Source of the DNA: Enterococcus casseliflavus NBRC 100478
GTDB lineage: Bacteria; Bacillota; Bacilli; Lactobacillales; Enterococcaceae
Assembly (NCBI RefSeq): GCF_001544095.1
Contig: NZ_BCPT01000011.1
Location: forward strand, 62,001 to 126,000
Length of the DNA stretch: 64,000 bases
Direction: 5' to 3'
The notes below the pieces were generated by a model. That model saw nothing but the letters and a program-made list of their open reading frames with translations, was not told the origin of the DNA and did not search any database. How positions within the stretch are numbered: the first letter of the stretch is position 1; every line of letters starts with the position of its first letter. A program made the position numbers and the translations under genes. Positions 27,137-36,179 of this stretch are shown one piece after another.

Positions 27137-28049
27137 ATCATTAAGCGTCTTTGATGAATACGACAACGATTTTTTATACTGTGAGGCCATCATAAAAAAG
27201 CATTCGAAAAATTTTCATACCGCCTTTTCTCAATTGCCAAAAGACAAAGCCCGCGCCGTCTATGCCGTCTACGCCTTTTGCCGACGTGCCGACGATGCCG
27301 TCGATGAAAAGCAAGACCCATTGTTGATCGAAGCCATGAAAAAACGCTTGGAAGAAATGCAAAAACAAGTATCAGACGATACGATCGACTTGCCGCAAGC
27401 CGTCAAGGAAGAAGATCCTGATGAAGCCATTTGGCGGGCATTGACCCTTTCTTTCCAACAGTTTGATCTGCAATTTCAACCCTTTTTCGACCTATTGGTG
27501 GGGCAAAAACAAGACCTTGACTTCCAGCAGCCCACCTCTGAAAAAGAGCTTTCTGACTATAGTTACTACGTAGCTGGCAGTGTAGGTCTGATGCTCTTGC
27601 CGATTCTCTCGCAAGCAGCCGCTGCGATTCAAGAGCCCGCCATCAAATTGGGTGAAGCGATGCAGCGCACCAATATTTTACGTGATATTGGCGAGGATCT
27701 GCGGATAGGCCGCATCTATTTGCCGCAAACGGTCTTGGCACAATACAACCTTTCGCGAGAGGCTTTAGCAGCTGGTAATCAAAACCCACAGTTTATCGAG
27801 ATGTGGGAACACGAGGCGCAACTGGCAGAGACGCTTTATCAAGAATCTTTTGTCATGATGCCGCAAATCGATGAGGATTGCCGTGAAGCTCTATTAGCAG
27901 CTGCTTTGATCTATCGGGAAATCTTGACTGTGATTCGCAAAAACAACTATCAAGTCTTTGCTGAAAAAACAGCGGTACCGAAACAACGGAAAATCCAACT
28001 TTTGTTTACCGCGAAAAAAATGCTTCGTCAGGAACGTTGGGAGGGCTGA
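27126..28049 (+). CDS. crtM: Dehydrosqualene (4,4'-diapophytoene) synthase
   Basis: 307-residue trans-prenyltransferase of the squalene/phytoene synthase family, condensing two farnesyl diphosphates. Both Asp-rich motifs are visible: RRADDAVDEK (about residue 55) and RTNILRDIGEDL (about residue 182), plus YAFCRR and YYVAGSVGLM. It provides the C30 substrate for CrtN. Start overlaps the crtN end; the TGA stop lies inside the ribosome site region of the downstream TetR gene. Family length is normal for CrtM (about 290). Confidence 0.96.
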   Translation: MTVKSLSVFDEYDNDFLYCEAIIKKHSKNFHTAFSQLPKDKARAVYAVYAFCRRADDAVDEKQDPLLIEAMKKRLEEMQKQVSDDTIDLPQAVKEEDPDEAIWRALTLSFQQFDLQFQPFFDLLVGQKQDLDFQQPTSEKELSDYSYYVAGSVGLMLLPILSQAAAAIQEPAIKLGEAMQRTNILRDIGEDLRIGRIYLPQTVLAQYNLSREALAAGNQNPQFIEMWEHEAQLAETLYQESFVMMPQIDEDCREALLAAALIYREILTVIRKNNYQVFAEKTAVPKQRKIQLLFTAKKMLRQERWEG

Positions 28050-28051
28050 CT

Positions 28052-28612
28052 TTGAACTTGCGAGAAAAAATATTACGAGTGGCAGAGAACCTGTTTATGC
28101 AGCAGGGGTATCAAGCAACTTCTACAAGACAGATCGCAGAAGCCGTCGGCATCACCCAACCCAATCTTTATTATCACTTCAAAGGCAAAGAAGCCATCTA
28201 TTATGAAGTGATGGTTTCTTTGGCACAAGAGGTTTCTGGAAAGCTAAATCAGACCGTTGAAGATACTTCCTTGACGATCTCTGAAAAAATCTTGAACATG
28301 TTTCTTTTTTTAAGAAGTCGGCATCGGATCAATTTTTATATGATGATGCACGACATTCAGCATACCGTTTCTGAGGACACTTCTAAAAAACTGTACTTGC
28401 TTTGGCGGAAAAATTACAAAGAACCGTTTCTTGACTTGTTTCGTCGCAGTGATTCCAATCTCCGTTCGGATGTCGACCCAGAATTTGTCACCAGTCAATT
28501 GTTAGTACTGATGGCGGCTCATTTGGACTCACCAGAAAAAGAAGACAAGATGCCAGAAGCGATCGATTTGTTTTTATTCGGTGCACTAGGCAATGGGCCA
28601 ATTGCGAAATAG
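28052..28612 (+). CDS. TetR-family repressor of the carotenoid operon
   Basis: 186 residues. N-terminal HTH: ILRVAENLFMQQGYQATSTR then IAEAVGITQPNLYYHFKGKE. The C-terminal ligand domain is unrecognised; it has the motif RHRINFYMMMHDIQH. I place the start at the TTG at 28052, six bases after GGGAGGG; an in-frame TTG at 28037 would overlap that site. It begins two bases after the crtM stop, so it is the last gene of a five-gene operon. The perfect palindrome at 23824 is its probable operator. Confidence 0.87.
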   Translation: MNLREKILRVAENLFMQQGYQATSTRQIAEAVGITQPNLYYHFKGKEAIYYEVMVSLAQEVSGKLNQTVEDTSLTISEKILNMFLFLRSRHRINFYMMMHDIQHTVSEDTSKKLYLLWRKNYKEPFLDLFRRSDSNLRSDVDPEFVTSQLLVLMAAHLDSPEKEDKMPEAIDLFLFGALGNGPIAK

Positions 28613-28711
28613 CTGGAACGTTGGCTTTTGTCCCGAGAATAATCATTCGACGAATTTCTGACAATCGCGTACACTGATCCAGTAAACAGAAACTTAAAAG
28701 GATGGATGTAC

Positions 28712-29290
28712 ATGTCAAAAAATCGAATCGAAGCCTTTACGGATGCGGTCATTGCGATCGTAATGACCTTATTAGTATTGGAATTGCACCAGCCCGAAGG
28801 CGATACCTTTGCTTCTTTTTTAGGAGTGGAACAGCAATTTATTATTTATTTGATCAGCTTTGTGATGTTAGCGATCTACTGGAACAATCACCATCATCTA
28901 TTTCAAGTAGTGTCTAAAATCGACGGTTGGACCTTGTGGGCGAATCATTTGTTGATTCTGGCACTGACCCTCTTTCCTTTTGTAACGTCATGGGTCAGTC
29001 GTTATCCAGTCGCTTTTGCCCCACAGCTGCTATACGGGGCTGTCATTTTATTGACGGATTTCAGCTATTTCCTAGTTGGAAAATCCTTGGTTCGTGCCAA
29101 TCCTGACAATCAAGCCATCGTGGAACTGTTTCGCGGATACAAGAAACTCTACTTTACGTTGTTTATCAACGTGCTGGCATTGCTCCTGGGCGGGCTGATC
29201 CATCCCCTGTTTATCATCACACTGGATAGTCTCGTGCTATTGTTGTGGGTGATCCCTGAGAAAAAAGTAGAAACCTTTTTAAAACAATAA
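28712..29290 (+). CDS. TMEM175-family membrane protein
   Basis: 192 residues, about six spans. The first helix carries the family signature RIEAFTDAVIAIVMTLLVLEL (quoted in two parts: RIEAFTDAVIAI and VMTLLVLEL), related to the RxxxFSD motif of TMEM175 potassium channels. Later spans include NNHHHLFQ before a second helix. Bacterial members form potassium-permeable channels, but the physiological role is unclear. I prefer the ATG at 28712, ten bases after AAAAGGA, over 28706. Single gene, closed by a long hairpin shared with the convergent kdgK. Confidence 0.87.
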   Translation: MSKNRIEAFTDAVIAIVMTLLVLELHQPEGDTFASFLGVEQQFIIYLISFVMLAIYWNNHHHLFQVVSKIDGWTLWANHLLILALTLFPFVTSWVSRYPVAFAPQLLYGAVILLTDFSYFLVGKSLVRANPDNQAIVELFRGYKKLYFTLFINVLALLLGGLIHPLFIITLDSLVLLLWVIPEKKVETFLKQ

Positions 29291-29394
29291 AAACACTTGC
29301 GTCCTTCTCCTAAAAGCGGTGAATGATTGCGCACAAGCAGCCGATTGGTCTACTTTTGCACAGTCATCCATCAAGAGAAGGACGCAAGTGTTTT
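29290..29394. terminator. Long bidirectional terminator
   Basis: 20-base arms beginning AAAACACTTGCGTCC (29290-29309) with complement at 29375-29394, enclosing a 65-base partly paired loop. U runs on both strands. Ends the TMEM175 gene and the kdgK-dga operon. Confidence 0.82.
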
Positions 29395-29396
29395 TT

Positions 29397-30401
29397 CTAG
29401 CGAATCAAGTCTTTCCCAGGTGCCTGCAAGACTTGTTCAACTTGTTCTTTGGTGGTTAAGGGGACATCTCCCAGCATCGTATGAGCCAAAACTGCATTCG
29501 TGATAGCAAAATCAGCGGTGCGTTGGAGCGACCATTTTTCGGCATAGCCTAATAATACGCCAGCAGCATAGGCATCCCCTGCCCCGATCCGATCCAACAC
29601 TTGCAGCAGCTGCGGTGCCGTTTCATAGGTATCTTGTGCCGTAATGATCCTTCCGCTGATAAACTGCTTGTCTTCCACGGCTAGACGCCGTGTCCCGCAG
29701 AACCATTCTAGTTGATACTGGTCAATAAAGGATTGGATCAACGCAAGCTCTGCGCCTTCTGTTTCCTCTAAGGGATAAGCCAAGAGCTCCTCCAAGTCAC
29801 GGACAGAGCCGAAAACTAGATCACAATAGGGTAGGATCGTTTCATACCGTTGTTTCAGTACCTCCCGATTTAATTCTTCATTCAAGCTTGGACGGAAGTT
29901 GAAATCAAAGCAGACGCGAATCTGCTTGGCATGGGCCTGTTTCGCCAAAGCCAAAGCTGTTTGCCAAGTTTTCTCAGTCAAACTAAGAGAGATCCCGCAA
30001 ATATGAATGAGATCGACCGTTTCTAAAAACCCATCGATAGCATATTCTTCTGGACCTGAAACGCCAAAGGAACTATGATGGCGATTTTGATACGTCACAT
30101 AGGTCGGACGAGCGCCGTAGCCGATCTCGGCGAAATAACTGCCGATATGACTATATTTTTTGCCAACAAATGCCGTCTGGATTCCATAGGAACGCAAGCT
30201 GGCTTTTGCCGTATCTCCTAATCGGTTGGCTGGCACCTGCGTCAGCATCGACGTCGTCAAGCCGAAATGCGCCAAATTGCCTAACAGATTGACCCCTGTT
30301 CCCGTAAAATCCATTCGCAAAGAGTGGGTCTGTTCCAACGTTCGATATTCTGGTGGCGTCAACCGCATCATTACCTCACCGTAAGCACCGATCCGCATCA
30401 T
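29397..30401 (-). CDS. kdgK: 2-keto-3-deoxygluconate kinase (PfkB family)
   Basis: 334-residue ribokinase-family sugar kinase. It begins MMRIGAYGEVMMRLTPPEY, has FTGTGVNLLGNLAHFG and the catalytic-base motif RIGAGDAYAAGVLLG near residue 270. KDG kinases make 2-keto-3-deoxy-6-phosphogluconate, which the adjacent DgaF-type aldolase splits, so function and context agree. The DTxGAGD motif is altered to DRIGAGD. Last gene of the minus-strand cluster running from 39135. Other PfkB substrates remain possible. Confidence 0.86.
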   Translation of the reverse strand: MMRIGAYGEVMMRLTPPEYRTLEQTHSLRMDFTGTGVNLLGNLAHFGLTTSMLTQVPANRLGDTAKASLRSYGIQTAFVGKKYSHIGSYFAEIGYGARPTYVTYQNRHHSSFGVSGPEEYAIDGFLETVDLIHICGISLSLTEKTWQTALALAKQAHAKQIRVCFDFNFRPSLNEELNREVLKQRYETILPYCDLVFGSVRDLEELLAYPLEETEGAELALIQSFIDQYQLEWFCGTRRLAVEDKQFISGRIITAQDTYETAPQLLQVLDRIGAGDAYAAGVLLGYAEKWSLQRTADFAITNAVLAHTMLGDVPLTTKEQVEQVLQAPGKDLIR

Positions 30402-30411
30402 TGATCCCCCC

Positions 30412-31161
30412 CTATTTGGCTGCTGCGAACACCTTTTTCGTCATTTCTGCTAATGTCTGTACATCTCCAGGGCGTGTGTCCCCTGTTTCTCCATCGATGA
30501 TCGAGCTGTAAATATGCGGAATGATTTTTTTCACGCCTGCATCAACAGCAATCTGCAAGATTTCTTCAAAGTTTTCTAAATCGATACCGCCGGTCGGTTC
30601 CAAATAAAAATCATTCGCGGCACAAGCCTCGGCTACCGCTTGATATTCTGCTTTATGAGCCAACCCTTTCATTGGAAAATACTTGATAGAACTAGCGCCC
30701 ATGTCTTTTAATAAAGCGATCGCTGTTTCAACTGGGACTTCTGCAGCTGGAGTTTGTGAACTCAATGGACCAGTCGCAATATTGACATAGCCGACTTTTC
30801 CCGTTGGTGAAACCAGGGCATTGACGATCGTTTCAGATTGTCCTAGCAAAGCTCGTGAGGTCCCCGCTCCCGTGAACACTTGGTTAACATGCTGTGGTTG
30901 AAGAACAGCGGAAATTCGGGAGACCATTTCACTTTGATTGGGGTCGCCAGCACCAAGCCCTACAGAAAGGGCATTATTTGTTGCCACTTGATAGTTCTTC
31001 ATGTCAGCGATAGCCGCCTCGTCACTATCATAGTTTTTTGATAAAACACCTAGGACGATGTTGCCCTCTGCTGCTTCGTAACAAGCTTTCGCATTGTCGA
31101 TGGAGTTTGCTAACACATTTAGACAGACACGGTCAGCGAAATAATTGGGTGAAGTTTTCAT
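30412..31161 (-). CDS. dgaF: DgaF-type KDPG aldolase
   Basis: 249-residue class I aldolase of the DgaF family, which cleaves 2-keto-3-deoxy-6-phosphogluconate to pyruvate and glyceraldehyde 3-phosphate in D-glucosaminate catabolism. Family traits: VLGVLSKNYDSDE, NQVFTGAGTSRALLGQ, the segment SSIKYFPMKGLAHKAEY, which probably holds the Schiff-base Lys, and LEPTGGIDLENF. Start overlaps the DgaE-like stop by 4 bases. Followed after 10 bases by kdgK. Confidence 0.88.
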   Translation of the reverse strand: MKTSPNYFADRVCLNVLANSIDNAKACYEAAEGNIVLGVLSKNYDSDEAAIADMKNYQVATNNALSVGLGAGDPNQSEMVSRISAVLQPQHVNQVFTGAGTSRALLGQSETIVNALVSPTGKVGYVNIATGPLSSQTPAAEVPVETAIALLKDMGASSIKYFPMKGLAHKAEYQAVAEACAANDFYLEPTGGIDLENFEEILQIAVDAGVKKIIPHIYSSIIDGETGDTRPGDVQTLAEMTKKVFAAAK

Positions 31162-32264
31162 TTTTGGGTTGCTCCTAACATAATTTCTTGTAAGCGATCA
31201 GTGATCACTGCCATTTCTTGTTCATTGACTGCTCGGATATCAAATTCAATAATGCCGTTATTGGCTTGGTACTCACGGGTATAAATCGCTGGTTCTCCTG
31301 CTTTTAGCGCGTCGATCACTGCTTTGGCACTTGGTTCTTTCACTTTAACACTCGCCCGATAAATGTCTCTGCCCGCGCTGTCTTGAACGATTTTTGCTTC
31401 GAAACCAGTGATTTCATTGATTGCCGCAATAAATGGTTGCAGACGCTCTTGCATCGAAGCGCCAGATTCTGTTCCCTCCGCTAGATAATCCGTCACGGCT
31501 TGGGTAAATCCGAGAATATTGTCTTTACCGATTTTCATTGCTCGACCTATCCCTTTGGATTGCAGGCGCACCCAAGAGACATAGGGCTGCTTGCCGATCA
31601 CTAAGCCAGCACTCGGTCCTGACAGTGCTTTGGCACCTGAATAGATCACTAAATCAGCACCAGCTTGGGTATAGGCAAACAAATCTTCCTCAGCAGCCGC
31701 ATCAACGATCAATGGAAGATCGTGTGCCTTGGCAACTTGGGCCGTTTCTGCTACCGTCAGCATACTTTTTTGAACGGTGTGATGACTCTTTATGTAGAGA
31801 ATCGCCGCTGTTTCGGGCGTGATCATCTGTTCAATGTGCTCGGGTGTACACATATTGGCATAGCCTGCTTCCACGACCTTCCCACCGCCTTGTGCTACCA
31901 TCACTTCCACTGGTGTGCCATAATCTACGTTGTGGCCTTTGGGCAAAATGATCTCCCGCTTACTGATTTTCTCACTATATGGATGATACAAATGATAGCT
32001 GTCGCCTTGACCGATGAGTGCCGCCACCGATTGGGCGATCCCCGCTGAAGCGGAAGAAACGATCTGTGCATCTTCCGTTTTCAACAATTTTGCTAAATAG
32101 GCCCCAGTTTTTTCTGCTAGATCTGCCATTTCAAAGAAATGCTCCCCGCCATAGCGCTGGGCTGCAAGCACACTTTCGCTGACTTTCGAGACACCTAGAA
32201 TCGTCATTTTGCCAGAAGCATTGATGACTTCTTTCAAGTCTAATTCTTCAATATTCAGTGTCAA
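31158..32264 (-). CDS. dgaE: DgaE-type PLP-dependent ammonia lyase
   Basis: 368-residue fold-type I PLP enzyme related to SelA and DgaE (D-glucosaminate-6-phosphate ammonia lyase, which makes KDPG plus ammonia). Features are INASGKMTILGVS, SSASAGIAQSVAALIG, PLIVDAAAEEDL (cofactor Asp) and the PLP Lys in VIYSGAKALSGPSAGLVIG. The start is a TTG at 32264 with GGAGGGG upstream. It overlaps the amidohydrolase gene by 17 bases and DgaF by 4. It supplies the amino-sugar-acid step of the cluster. Confidence 0.88.
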   Translation of the reverse strand: MTLNIEELDLKEVINASGKMTILGVSKVSESVLAAQRYGGEHFFEMADLAEKTGAYLAKLLKTEDAQIVSSASAGIAQSVAALIGQGDSYHLYHPYSEKISKREIILPKGHNVDYGTPVEVMVAQGGGKVVEAGYANMCTPEHIEQMITPETAAILYIKSHHTVQKSMLTVAETAQVAKAHDLPLIVDAAAEEDLFAYTQAGADLVIYSGAKALSGPSAGLVIGKQPYVSWVRLQSKGIGRAMKIGKDNILGFTQAVTDYLAEGTESGASMQERLQPFIAAINEITGFEAKIVQDSAGRDIYRASVKVKEPSAKAVIDALKAGEPAIYTREYQANNGIIEFDIRAVNEQEMAVITDRLQEIMLGATQK

Positions 32265-33360
32265 AAAGTTCCCCTCCTATCACCGCTTTTTGCGGCACGA
32301 TCTGTTGTGTCGTGATTCGGCGATTGCCGTTAGAATCCGTCAATTCCTTTTCGCCCGCTTCAAAGCGGAAAATCGTAAAATCAGCATCATATCCCAATGC
32401 GATCTCGCCTTTGTTTTGTAAATGAAATTGCTTCGCAGGGGCACTGGTCACCTTCTCGATGATCTCACGCCAATCATACCCTACGACCGCTAATTTTTCC
32501 ATAGTCGTCGCTAAATCAAAGACTGGTCCATTGGTACGATTGCGGATATAGATATCCGTACTAATGGAAGAAGCCTTCAGCTGATTGGCAAAGGCTGTCT
32601 CCGCCACGTCAAAATTGAAACTGTCTGTCCCATGACCAATATCGAAGACCAAGCCTTTTTCATAGGCAGCAAATACGAAAGGCTTGATGGTTTGGTTCGT
32701 TTGATCCAAAATCCCATTGGCTTTGCCGTTAAAGCAATGGGTCACCACATCGCCTGTTTCCAATTCAGCGAGAATCTCTGCTAAATTCGGTGGTGCTGAG
32801 CCGATGTGGACCATCAAAGGCAGCGGTTGATTTTCAGCTTGGATCGTTTTCGCTAATTTCAACGGCGTGATGCCATTTTCGCCGATCACCGTTTTGCTCA
32901 TTCGGGCTTTGATCCCGACGATAAAGTCAGGAAACTTCTGCAGTGCTTCTTTGACCAATTCTTTTTTGACTTTTGACAGATCCGCAAGTTCATCCTGCTC
33001 TACGATCCCCCATTTGGAAATGTTGACTAAAGCAAAGACATTGGTTTTGGCTTCTTTGGCTAAATCATAAAACCGATGGATATTTTCAGCGCCCGTCGTC
33101 CCCGCATCGATAACGGTCGTGACGCCTTGTTTGACACCGATCTCGTCTGGATAATCATAATAGAGCGTCATTTCCTCGAAACAATGGACATGGTCATCGA
33201 TCCAACCAGCTGACAAGAACTCCCCTTCTGCTAAGGTCAGCTCTTGTTTCGCCTGCTCCTGCAACGTGGGTGCCAGAGCAGTGATTTTGCCGTCTTGAAT
33301 CCCAATATCAAATACTTCTTCATCGATCGTGTGGGCTTGACGAATAATCAAATCAAACAT
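32248..33360 (-). CDS. Amidohydrolase-superfamily deacetylase (cog3964 type)
   Basis: 370-residue metal-dependent hydrolase with a TIM barrel. Metal ligands: HxH in GWIDDHVHCFEE, a carboxylated Lys candidate in VGIKARMS, His in MVHIGSAPP and THCFNG, and the Asp in FDIGHGTDSFNFD. Close in character to E. faecalis EF0837 and Atu3266, often misannotated as dihydroorotase or adenine deaminase; members hydrolyse N- or O-acetyl groups of small acids. Between MupG-like and DgaE-like genes, it is well placed to deacetylate an N-acetylated amino-sugar acid before ammonia release. Exact substrate is inference. Confidence 0.87.
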   Translation of the reverse strand: MFDLIIRQAHTIDEEVFDIGIQDGKITALAPTLQEQAKQELTLAEGEFLSAGWIDDHVHCFEEMTLYYDYPDEIGVKQGVTTVIDAGTTGAENIHRFYDLAKEAKTNVFALVNISKWGIVEQDELADLSKVKKELVKEALQKFPDFIVGIKARMSKTVIGENGITPLKLAKTIQAENQPLPLMVHIGSAPPNLAEILAELETGDVVTHCFNGKANGILDQTNQTIKPFVFAAYEKGLVFDIGHGTDSFNFDVAETAFANQLKASSISTDIYIRNRTNGPVFDLATTMEKLAVVGYDWREIIEKVTSAPAKQFHLQNKGEIALGYDADFTIFRFEAGEKELTDSNGNRRITTQQIVPQKAVIGGELFDTEY

Positions 33361-33364
33361 TTCG

Positions 33365-34459
33365 TTACACCTTCCTCTCTGTGAAAGTGAATTTCGACCA
33401 AGGATGGATAAAGGGCAGCAGAACTAACTCTTGTTCGACGATCGAACCGATTTTATTTTTTCGTGGATCTGAGTGAGGCTCTAGCACGACTTGCAGCTCG
33501 TTTTTGTACTTGCCAAAACGATCATTGCCAATCACAACGTCCCCTCGTTGAAAGACGCCTTCGTGGTCATGGACAGGATTGTCATGGTTCTTATACTTTT
33601 TACGAACTTCTGTAGAACGGATCATCCGATCGGTGATGTCGCCTCGACGGTAATGCTGCTCGTCCAGGGCGATTTGGCGTTCAACTTCATTGATTTCAGG
33701 CACAAATTCAATAGCAAATGCAGTCTGGTAGCGATCAATCGCTCCTAACGCTGCCAATTCTGCTTCAGAAGCATAAGCATTTCCGATAATGACATCGTCG
33801 ATCAAGCCTGTGGCAAACAAATGCTTTGCAGCTGTTTCTACAGGCATTTTCCGGTGCATTTCTAAGGTCGGTAAGCCATCATTGATATCCCAAGGTCCGA
33901 TCGTTCCCGTTTGAGAAGAGATAAATGCGGCGGTTCGAATGCCTTTTTCCTTGAAACGACGACTGCATTTTTCAAAGAAATCATAGGGCAAGGCAGTCCC
34001 TTCTTGCGGATAGAAATTGTGGCAGCCGTATAAGTAAGGAATGTTGGCTTGATAGGTCAAAATATTGTCTAAATACGCCACATCATTGCTCATATTCAAT
34101 TCAACAGCTAAGCCAAAGGGATTGTAGGTCAACATCGCTTCTTTATTGCCGTCAAAGCCTAAATCTAAACGAATCCCATCGGCACCTATTTCATGGAAAA
34201 AGGTCAAGTCATCATAGGAGATGCCTAGTTCCGAAAAGATGGCTGGTGCCACGTCTAAAATCGTTTCATAGCCTAATCCTTTGGCAAAATCAATCAACGC
34301 TTTAAACTTTTTCTGCACGTTTTCTTTGCCGTCACTCACTTCCAGCATACTCATAAAAATGCGGCTAAAGCCATAATCATGGGCTAATTGCAGATAGGCT
34401 TTGTCTGTTTCAAAATCACTGTGATCGGGATACACCGATACTCCTAGTTGTCTTTTCAA
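33365..34459 (-). CDS. MupG/DUF871-family phospho-glycosidase
   Basis: 364 residues. N-terminal TIM barrel (about 1-240: QLGVSVYPDHSDFETDKAYL, RIFMSMLEVSDG, GADGIRLDLGF, YGCHNFYPQEGTALPYDFF in parts) and a C-terminal beta domain with RRGDITDRMIRSTEVRKKY. DUF871 includes MupG, the 6-phospho-N-acetylmuramidase of S. aureus. Here no mur genes are adjacent; instead the gene sits with an EIIC and dga-type enzymes, so it probably cleaves a different 6-phospho disaccharide. Starts with TTG at 34459, one base after the stop of the preceding small gene, with GAGGATGAG upstream. Confidence 0.85.
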   Translation of the reverse strand: MKRQLGVSVYPDHSDFETDKAYLQLAHDYGFSRIFMSMLEVSDGKENVQKKFKALIDFAKGLGYETILDVAPAIFSELGISYDDLTFFHEIGADGIRLDLGFDGNKEAMLTYNPFGLAVELNMSNDVAYLDNILTYQANIPYLYGCHNFYPQEGTALPYDFFEKCSRRFKEKGIRTAAFISSQTGTIGPWDINDGLPTLEMHRKMPVETAAKHLFATGLIDDVIIGNAYASEAELAALGAIDRYQTAFAIEFVPEINEVERQIALDEQHYRRGDITDRMIRSTEVRKKYKNHDNPVHDHEGVFQRGDVVIGNDRFGKYKNELQVVLEPHSDPRKNKIGSIVEQELVLLPFIHPWSKFTFTERKV

Positions 34460-34460
34460 C

Positions 34461-34712
34461 TTATCTCATCCTCATTTCTTCATAAAAAGCAGTAAAACGT
34501 GTCAGTAAAAGCGAACTGCAAACAATCGTCGCCGTTATCGTCAAAAATGGTCCCCACGGAAACTGACGGCTCAGTAGGATCGCTGCAGCAACGCCAAGAA
34601 GCCCGAACAAAAGCATCCGCCAAAACGGCACTTCTTGAATTTTTTTCCCTTGTGCTGATTTTGTTAACCAAATTTGACAACCAAAAAATAAACAAATGGC
34701 ATAAATCCCCAT
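34461..34712 (-). CDS. Small membrane protein A paired with EIIC
   Basis: 83 residues with three predicted spans: about 2-15, 29-47 and 52-70. A basic loop (KSAQGKKIQE) lies after the first and a basic tail at the end. No known family comes to mind. It follows the EIIC at 34741 by 28 bases, and a similar protein follows the second EIIC at 36427: both contain FW-(R/K)-x-LL and end with a RF plus basic tail. They may be accessory subunits of the permeases. Ribosome site TGAGGTGC upstream. Confidence 0.75.
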   Translation of the reverse strand: MGIYAICLFFGCQIWLTKSAQGKKIQEVPFWRMLLFGLLGVAAAILLSRQFPWGPFLTITATIVCSSLLLTRFTAFYEEMRMR

Positions 34713-34740
34713 GTTTGCACCTCACTCTTTTTTGTCTTGC

Positions 34741-36039
34741 TTAAGCGGCAGTTTCTTCTTCTTGTTCGCGGGCAATCTGCTGTTTCTCAAAGACTTTAAA
34801 GAATGGGTAATAGATTGCGAGTGTAATAAAGAAGTTGATGATCACTAAAATCGCTGCTGCGATACTCCAGTCCGTACTCATCCAGGCGGCGATTGGTGCT
34901 GGAATGGCAAACCCAAGTCTGGCAGCCATCATCGGTACGACACCCGTAATGGTCGCGAAGTAAGAAATCGTTGTCGTAATCAACGGTGCCACCAAGAACG
35001 GAATGCCTAAGATTGGGTTCATTACGATCGGTGCACCGAAAATCACTGGTTCATTGATATTGAATAAGCCTGGCAGGATGGACAAACGGCCCAATTGTTT
35101 CAAGTATTTTGATTTGGAGAAGAAGAACAAAACGACCAACGCCAAGGTCGTACCGGCTCCACCGATCCAGACGAACCATTGTAAAAATTGTTCCGTAAAA
35201 ATATTAGGCAATTCATGCGCATTACCAGATGCTTGGAACGCTTCCATATTTTCAGCAATGGAAATATCCCAGAATGGACGAATGACAGGACCTATGATGG
35301 CTGGTCCATGAATCCCCAGTACCCAGAAGAAACAGATCAAGAAGACAGTCAATAAACCACCAAACAAGCTGTTACCAGCTAGCACGTCTTTTAACGGCAT
35401 CAACAAGTTACTTAAAAAGCCATTGATATCAAAGCCTAACATATGACGGATCACCCAGAACAATATCAGGATCGCTCCTCCAGGAATCAACGCCATGAAT
35501 GAATTCGTCACTTCTGGTGGCACGCCATCTGGCATTTTGATGGTAATGTTTTTTACGATAAAGAAACGATAGATTTCAACGGACAAGATCGCCGTGACGA
35601 TCGCGCCAAACAAAGAGCCTGACCCTAAATTTGCCACATTGATATAACGTCCCGCATCAATGATGCCTTCCACAGAATCAAAGACTCGCAACGGTGGTGC
35701 AGCGGTTACAAGAAAGGACATCGTTGCTAAGATACCCGCAGTCAATGAATCCAGCTTGTAGCTTTTGGCTAGCGATGAAGCAATCCCATACGTTGCATAC
35801 AATGCCAATAATCCGACTGTATAACGAAAGGGAATATCCAAAACTTCCCGATACGGTTCGATCACCGCAGCGACTGATTCGATGGGAAAATTCAGTAAGA
35901 TCGTGAAGAAAGACCCAACGATCGTTAATGGTAACGTAGCGATGATCCCCTTACGAATCGCTACCATGTGCCGTTGCGTCCCCACTTTATTTGCAATCGG
36001 CATCAACTTCTGTTCTATAAATTCTACAAACCCTTTCAT
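34741..36039 (-). CDS. PTS EIIC, cellobiose/lactose family, copy 1
   Basis: 432-residue membrane permease of the Lac family, about ten spans. Typical segments: ATLPLTIVGSFFTILLNFP, IPGGAILILFW, FWVLGIHGPAIIGPVIRPFW, and the substrate-site motif NINEPVIFGAPIVMNP. It transports and, with EIIB, phosphorylates beta-linked disaccharides. No EIIA or EIIB gene lies in the window, so it must borrow these from elsewhere. Own promoter at 36082-36111 with an overlapping palindrome. Ribosome site AAGGAGG. Followed by the small membrane protein and MupG-like gene. Confidence 0.93.
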   Translation of the reverse strand: MKGFVEFIEQKLMPIANKVGTQRHMVAIRKGIIATLPLTIVGSFFTILLNFPIESVAAVIEPYREVLDIPFRYTVGLLALYATYGIASSLAKSYKLDSLTAGILATMSFLVTAAPPLRVFDSVEGIIDAGRYINVANLGSGSLFGAIVTAILSVEIYRFFIVKNITIKMPDGVPPEVTNSFMALIPGGAILILFWVIRHMLGFDINGFLSNLLMPLKDVLAGNSLFGGLLTVFLICFFWVLGIHGPAIIGPVIRPFWDISIAENMEAFQASGNAHELPNIFTEQFLQWFVWIGGAGTTLALVVLFFFSKSKYLKQLGRLSILPGLFNINEPVIFGAPIVMNPILGIPFLVAPLITTTISYFATITGVVPMMAARLGFAIPAPIAAWMSTDWSIAAAILVIINFFITLAIYYPFFKVFEKQQIAREQEEETAA

Positions 36040-36054
36040 AATTGCCTCCTTAGT

Positions 36055-36111
36055 TTATAACATTATAATGTTTATACAAGGATAATAGCACAGAGGATCT
36101 GGGTTCGTAAA
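36055..36111 (-). promoter_or_regulatory. Promoter and palindromic operator of EIIC copy 1
   Basis: Minus-strand -35 TTTACG (plus 36106-36111), 18-base spacer, -10 TATTAT (plus 36082-36087). Just downstream, at the expected start point, is the palindrome AACATTATAATGTT (36059-36072) within TTATAACATTATAATG. The same core appears at 39221-39235 upstream of the GH1 gene. Confidence 0.75.
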
Positions 36112-36179
36112 TAGTTTTTTAAACAGTAGATAGAATAATCTTTTCGCAATAACATTTCCTACAGTAAACATCAAGCGTC

